From contig NZ_JYLL01000007.1 of NCBI RefSeq assembly GCF_001439695.1, positions 1 to 64,000 on the forward strand: a DNA stretch of 64,000 nt. The letters are read 5' to 3'. This DNA comes from Pseudomonas veronii (GTDB taxonomy: Bacteria; Pseudomonadota; Gammaproteobacteria; Pseudomonadales; Pseudomonadaceae). Below, one piece after another: positions 62,197 to 64,000 of the stretch (the stretch's first letter is position 1; each line of letters begins with the position of its first letter). The notes under the pieces are model-generated. The model did not search any database. It saw nothing but the letters and a program-made list of their open reading frames with translations, and was not told the origin of the DNA. Both the position numbers and the translations under genes were made by a program.

Positions 62197-63042
62197 TTAC
62201 TGACCGATCGGCGTGACTGCGGCCGGCGCATTGAGGCGCTGGTTCAGGTTCTGCACCTGGCTCTGCAAGGTGGTGATATTGCGGGTGGTCTGGATGCGGA
62301 ACACATCGAACTCTTTATTGGTCGGCGCATCGCTATTGCCCGGCTGGTTGTCCTGCGCGCTCTTTAGCACCACCAGGTCTTGTTCAAGGCGGGCGATGGC
62401 TGCACTCGGGTTGCCCTGTTTCTTCAGGGCCGCCACGTCGGCGACCAGTTCCCTGATCTCGGCATCGCGCTTGGCGGCCTCACCTTGTGCCGCCTTGAGG
62501 CTGGCCACGGCGTCGGTCAACGCCTGCACCTGGCCTTGCAGCTTGGCGTTGGCGTTCGACAGGTCGGTGGTGCTGGCGGTCATCTGGGCCAGGCGCTTGT
62601 CCAGTTCGGTGGCCTGGCCGGCCACGCCGACTTGCTGCTTGCCCTGCTCCAGCAACTGGGTTTCCAGCTGCTTGATCTGCAGTTTCAGCGCTTCGCTGCC
62701 GTTGTTCACGCTGGCCTCATTGGCCACGAACTTGCCGGAAATATCCTGCAGGCGCCCCGCCGCTTCTTCGCTGATGCGTGCAAAACTTTCCTGGGTGGCA
62801 ACCAGTTGCTGGCCCATCAGGGAGATCTGCTGGAAGCTCCACCAGGCCAGGCCGGCAAAGGCGATCAGCAGCGCGCCGACCAAGGCCCACAGCGGCCCGG
62901 TACTGGCACTCTTGACCTTGACCACAGGGGTATTGCGCGAACGCACGGAGGTGGCGGCGGTCGGCACGAAATCATCATCGTCCAAGGAGTCGGCCCGCAG
63001 GCTGGGAACATTGTCGAAATCGTCGTTGGCATCGTTACGCAT
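62197..63042 (-). CDS. Membrane-anchored coiled-coil protein
   Basis: 281 residues. An acidic cytoplasmic N-terminus (about 1-45), one membrane helix (about 50-70, GPLWALVGALLIAFAGLAWW) and a long periplasmic coiled coil (about 75-265) with many Gln/Leu/Lys heptads. A type of protein commonly annotated only as hypothetical or ATPase in Pseudomonas, although no Walker motif is present. A structural or envelope scaffold role is possible. No partner gene is evident. Confidence 0.7.
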   Translation of the reverse strand: MRNDANDDFDNVPSLRADSLDDDDFVPTAATSVRSRNTPVVKVKSASTGPLWALVGALLIAFAGLAWWSFQQISLMGQQLVATQESFARISEEAAGRLQDISGKFVANEASVNNGSEALKLQIKQLETQLLEQGKQQVGVAGQATELDKRLAQMTASTTDLSNANAKLQGQVQALTDAVASLKAAQGEAAKRDAEIRELVADVAALKKQGNPSAAIARLEQDLVVLKSAQDNQPGNSDAPTNKEFDVFRIQTTRNITTLQSQVQNLNQRLNAPAAVTPIGQ

Positions 63043-63169
63043 GAATCAACCCTGAATCGGTGAGATAGCTATCTGAAAAGCCGAGCGGCGGCAGTATAAA
63101 CCGCTGTCCTACCGCACTGATCGACCTGGAACCCTGAATTCGGTTCCCGATGTGTTGCTGCTTGTGAGC

Positions 63170-64000
63170 TTACTTCAGCCCCGGTTCCTGGGCCTTCCAC
63201 CAGCTGCAGAACTCGTCGAGCGCGGTCCACAGGCTGACCTTGGGGTCATAGTCGAGATAATGCCTTGCGCGGCTGATGTCGAGGGTGAAATCTTTGTTCA
63301 TCACCTGCATGCCCAGGCGCGACAACGCCGGCTCCGGGCGCCCGGGCCACAGCGCGCAGAATGCCTCGTTCAACGCGGCGATACTGTAGGACAAACCGTA
63401 GGACCGATACCGCGTCACCTGGGGCAAGTCCATCTGGCGCATCACGTAGTTCACCACATCCCACACCGGCACCGGGGTGCCGTTGCTGATGTTGTAGGCT
63501 TTGCCCAGCGCCGAGCCGGTGGCGAGCAGACTGCTGAGCAGCGCTTCGTTGAGGTTGTGGACGCTGGTGAAGTCGACCTTGTTCAGGCCGTCGCCGACGA
63601 TGGCCAGGCGGTTCTTGCGCTGCATTTTCAACAGACGCGGGAAGATGCTCATGTCGCCGGCGCCGGTGACAAAACGCGGGCGCAGGGCCAGGACTTCGAG
63701 GCCGAATTCCTGGGCACCGAACACCTTTTGCTCGGCCAGGTACTTGGTGGCGGCATAAGGATGCTTGAAGCGCTTGGGCACTTGGTCTTCGGTCAGCCCC
63801 AGGTGGTCGCGGCCGTCGAAATAGATCGATGGCGACGACAAGTGAACCAGGCGCCCGACCCGTTGCTTGAGGCAGGCTTCGACAACGTTCTCGGTCACCA
63901 GCACATTGCCCTGATGGAAATCCTGATAGCGCCCCCACAGCCCGACAGCGCCGGCGCAATGCACCACGGCTTCGACATCGCGGCACAGTTCACGCACCAG
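63170..64000 (-). CDS. NAD-dependent epimerase/dehydratase (3-beta-HSD / OleD-like), truncated by the window edge
   Basis: At least 276 residues; the frame is open to the right edge, so the N-terminal NAD motif is outside. Extended-SDR features are present: VVHCAGAVGLWG, the Ser in VHLSSPSIYF, and the YxxxK pair in HPYAATKYLAEQ. The sequence resembles 3-beta-hydroxysteroid dehydrogenase / NAD(P)H steroid-like reductases such as OleD. A GTG near the edge is not the true start. Function is an oxidoreduction of an unknown substrate. Confidence 0.8.
   Translation of the reverse strand: MVRELCRDVEAVVHCAGAVGLWGRYQDFHQGNVLVTENVVEACLKQRVGRLVHLSSPSIYFDGRDHLGLTEDQVPKRFKHPYAATKYLAEQKVFGAQEFGLEVLALRPRFVTGAGDMSIFPRLLKMQRKNRLAIVGDGLNKVDFTSVHNLNEALLSSLLATGSALGKAYNISNGTPVPVWDVVNYVMRQMDLPQVTRYRSYGLSYSIAALNEAFCALWPGRPEPALSRLGMQVMNKDFTLDISRARHYLDYDPKVSLWTALDEFCSWWKAQEPGLK

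Overview
The window is chromosomal DNA from a fluorescent Pseudomonas, most likely the P. fluorescens group. Four things support this. The codon use is GC-rich. The zwf-pgl-eda / hexR / gts-oprB glucose block has the gene order known from P. aeruginosa. The fadD1-fadD2 / lipase / phaJ1 block is arranged as in P. aeruginosa PA3299-PA3302. There are also several copies of the Pseudomonas REP palindrome (core GTGGGAGGGGGCTTGCTCCC) between genes. I see no rRNA, tRNA, CRISPR array, prophage or intact insertion sequence. All assignments come from reading the translated frames; no database search was run.

Layout. 1-125 is the tail of nrdB with its terminator. 315-14757 is an accessory, regulator-rich stretch: an aldehyde dehydrogenase / carboxymuconolactone-decarboxylase-like pair with its LysR regulator and a remnant of a quinone oxidoreductase, a HAD hydrolase, an unrecognised zinc-finger-like protein, a small HTH gene under a good LexA box, an amidase next to an amidase-like pseudoenzyme, an MBL-fold hydrolase with a divergent TetR regulator, a MASE2-GGDEF diguanylate cyclase, and a LysR / glutaminase-like / monooxygenase cluster. 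14991-21242 is a phosphate-flavoured block (glpQ, PepSY protein, chemoreceptor, CorA/ZntB-type transporter behind a Pho box, Pit phosphate transporter). 21384-25070 carries the 5-oxoprolinase genes pxpABC with a LysR regulator. 25067-33346 holds further regulators, an SDR, a PACE efflux protein, an ECF42-type sigma factor operon, and alaC.

33455-36670 is the gluconate module (gntP, gntK, gntR) with three near-identical operators. 36846-42140 holds stress and housekeeping genes (GST, def, yihY, csbD) and several orphan hypotheticals. 42257-47703 is fatty-acid activation and the PHA link (fadD1, fadD2, lysophospholipase-like hydrolase, phaJ1). 49926-62182 is a complete glucose uptake and Entner-Doudoroff supply region: OprB porin, GtsABCD ABC transporter, hexose-6-phosphate mutarotase, Zwf, Pgl, Eda, HexR and an AGE-family sugar epimerase. 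The right edge cuts an NAD-dependent epimerase/dehydratase.

The most interesting non-coding signal is a pair of collinear 68-bp promoter modules, one before the AGE epimerase gene and one before gtsA. Each has the palindrome TGTCACCA-N2-TGGTGACA at the same distance from a matching -10 region, and the gtsA copy overlaps the stop codon of the epimerase gene. Other signals worth checking are A-rich Hfq/Crc-type motifs at most carbon-uptake genes here, the Pho box, the LexA box, a 29-codon leader ORF translationally coupled to the ECF sigma factor, and the amidase-like pseudoenzyme.
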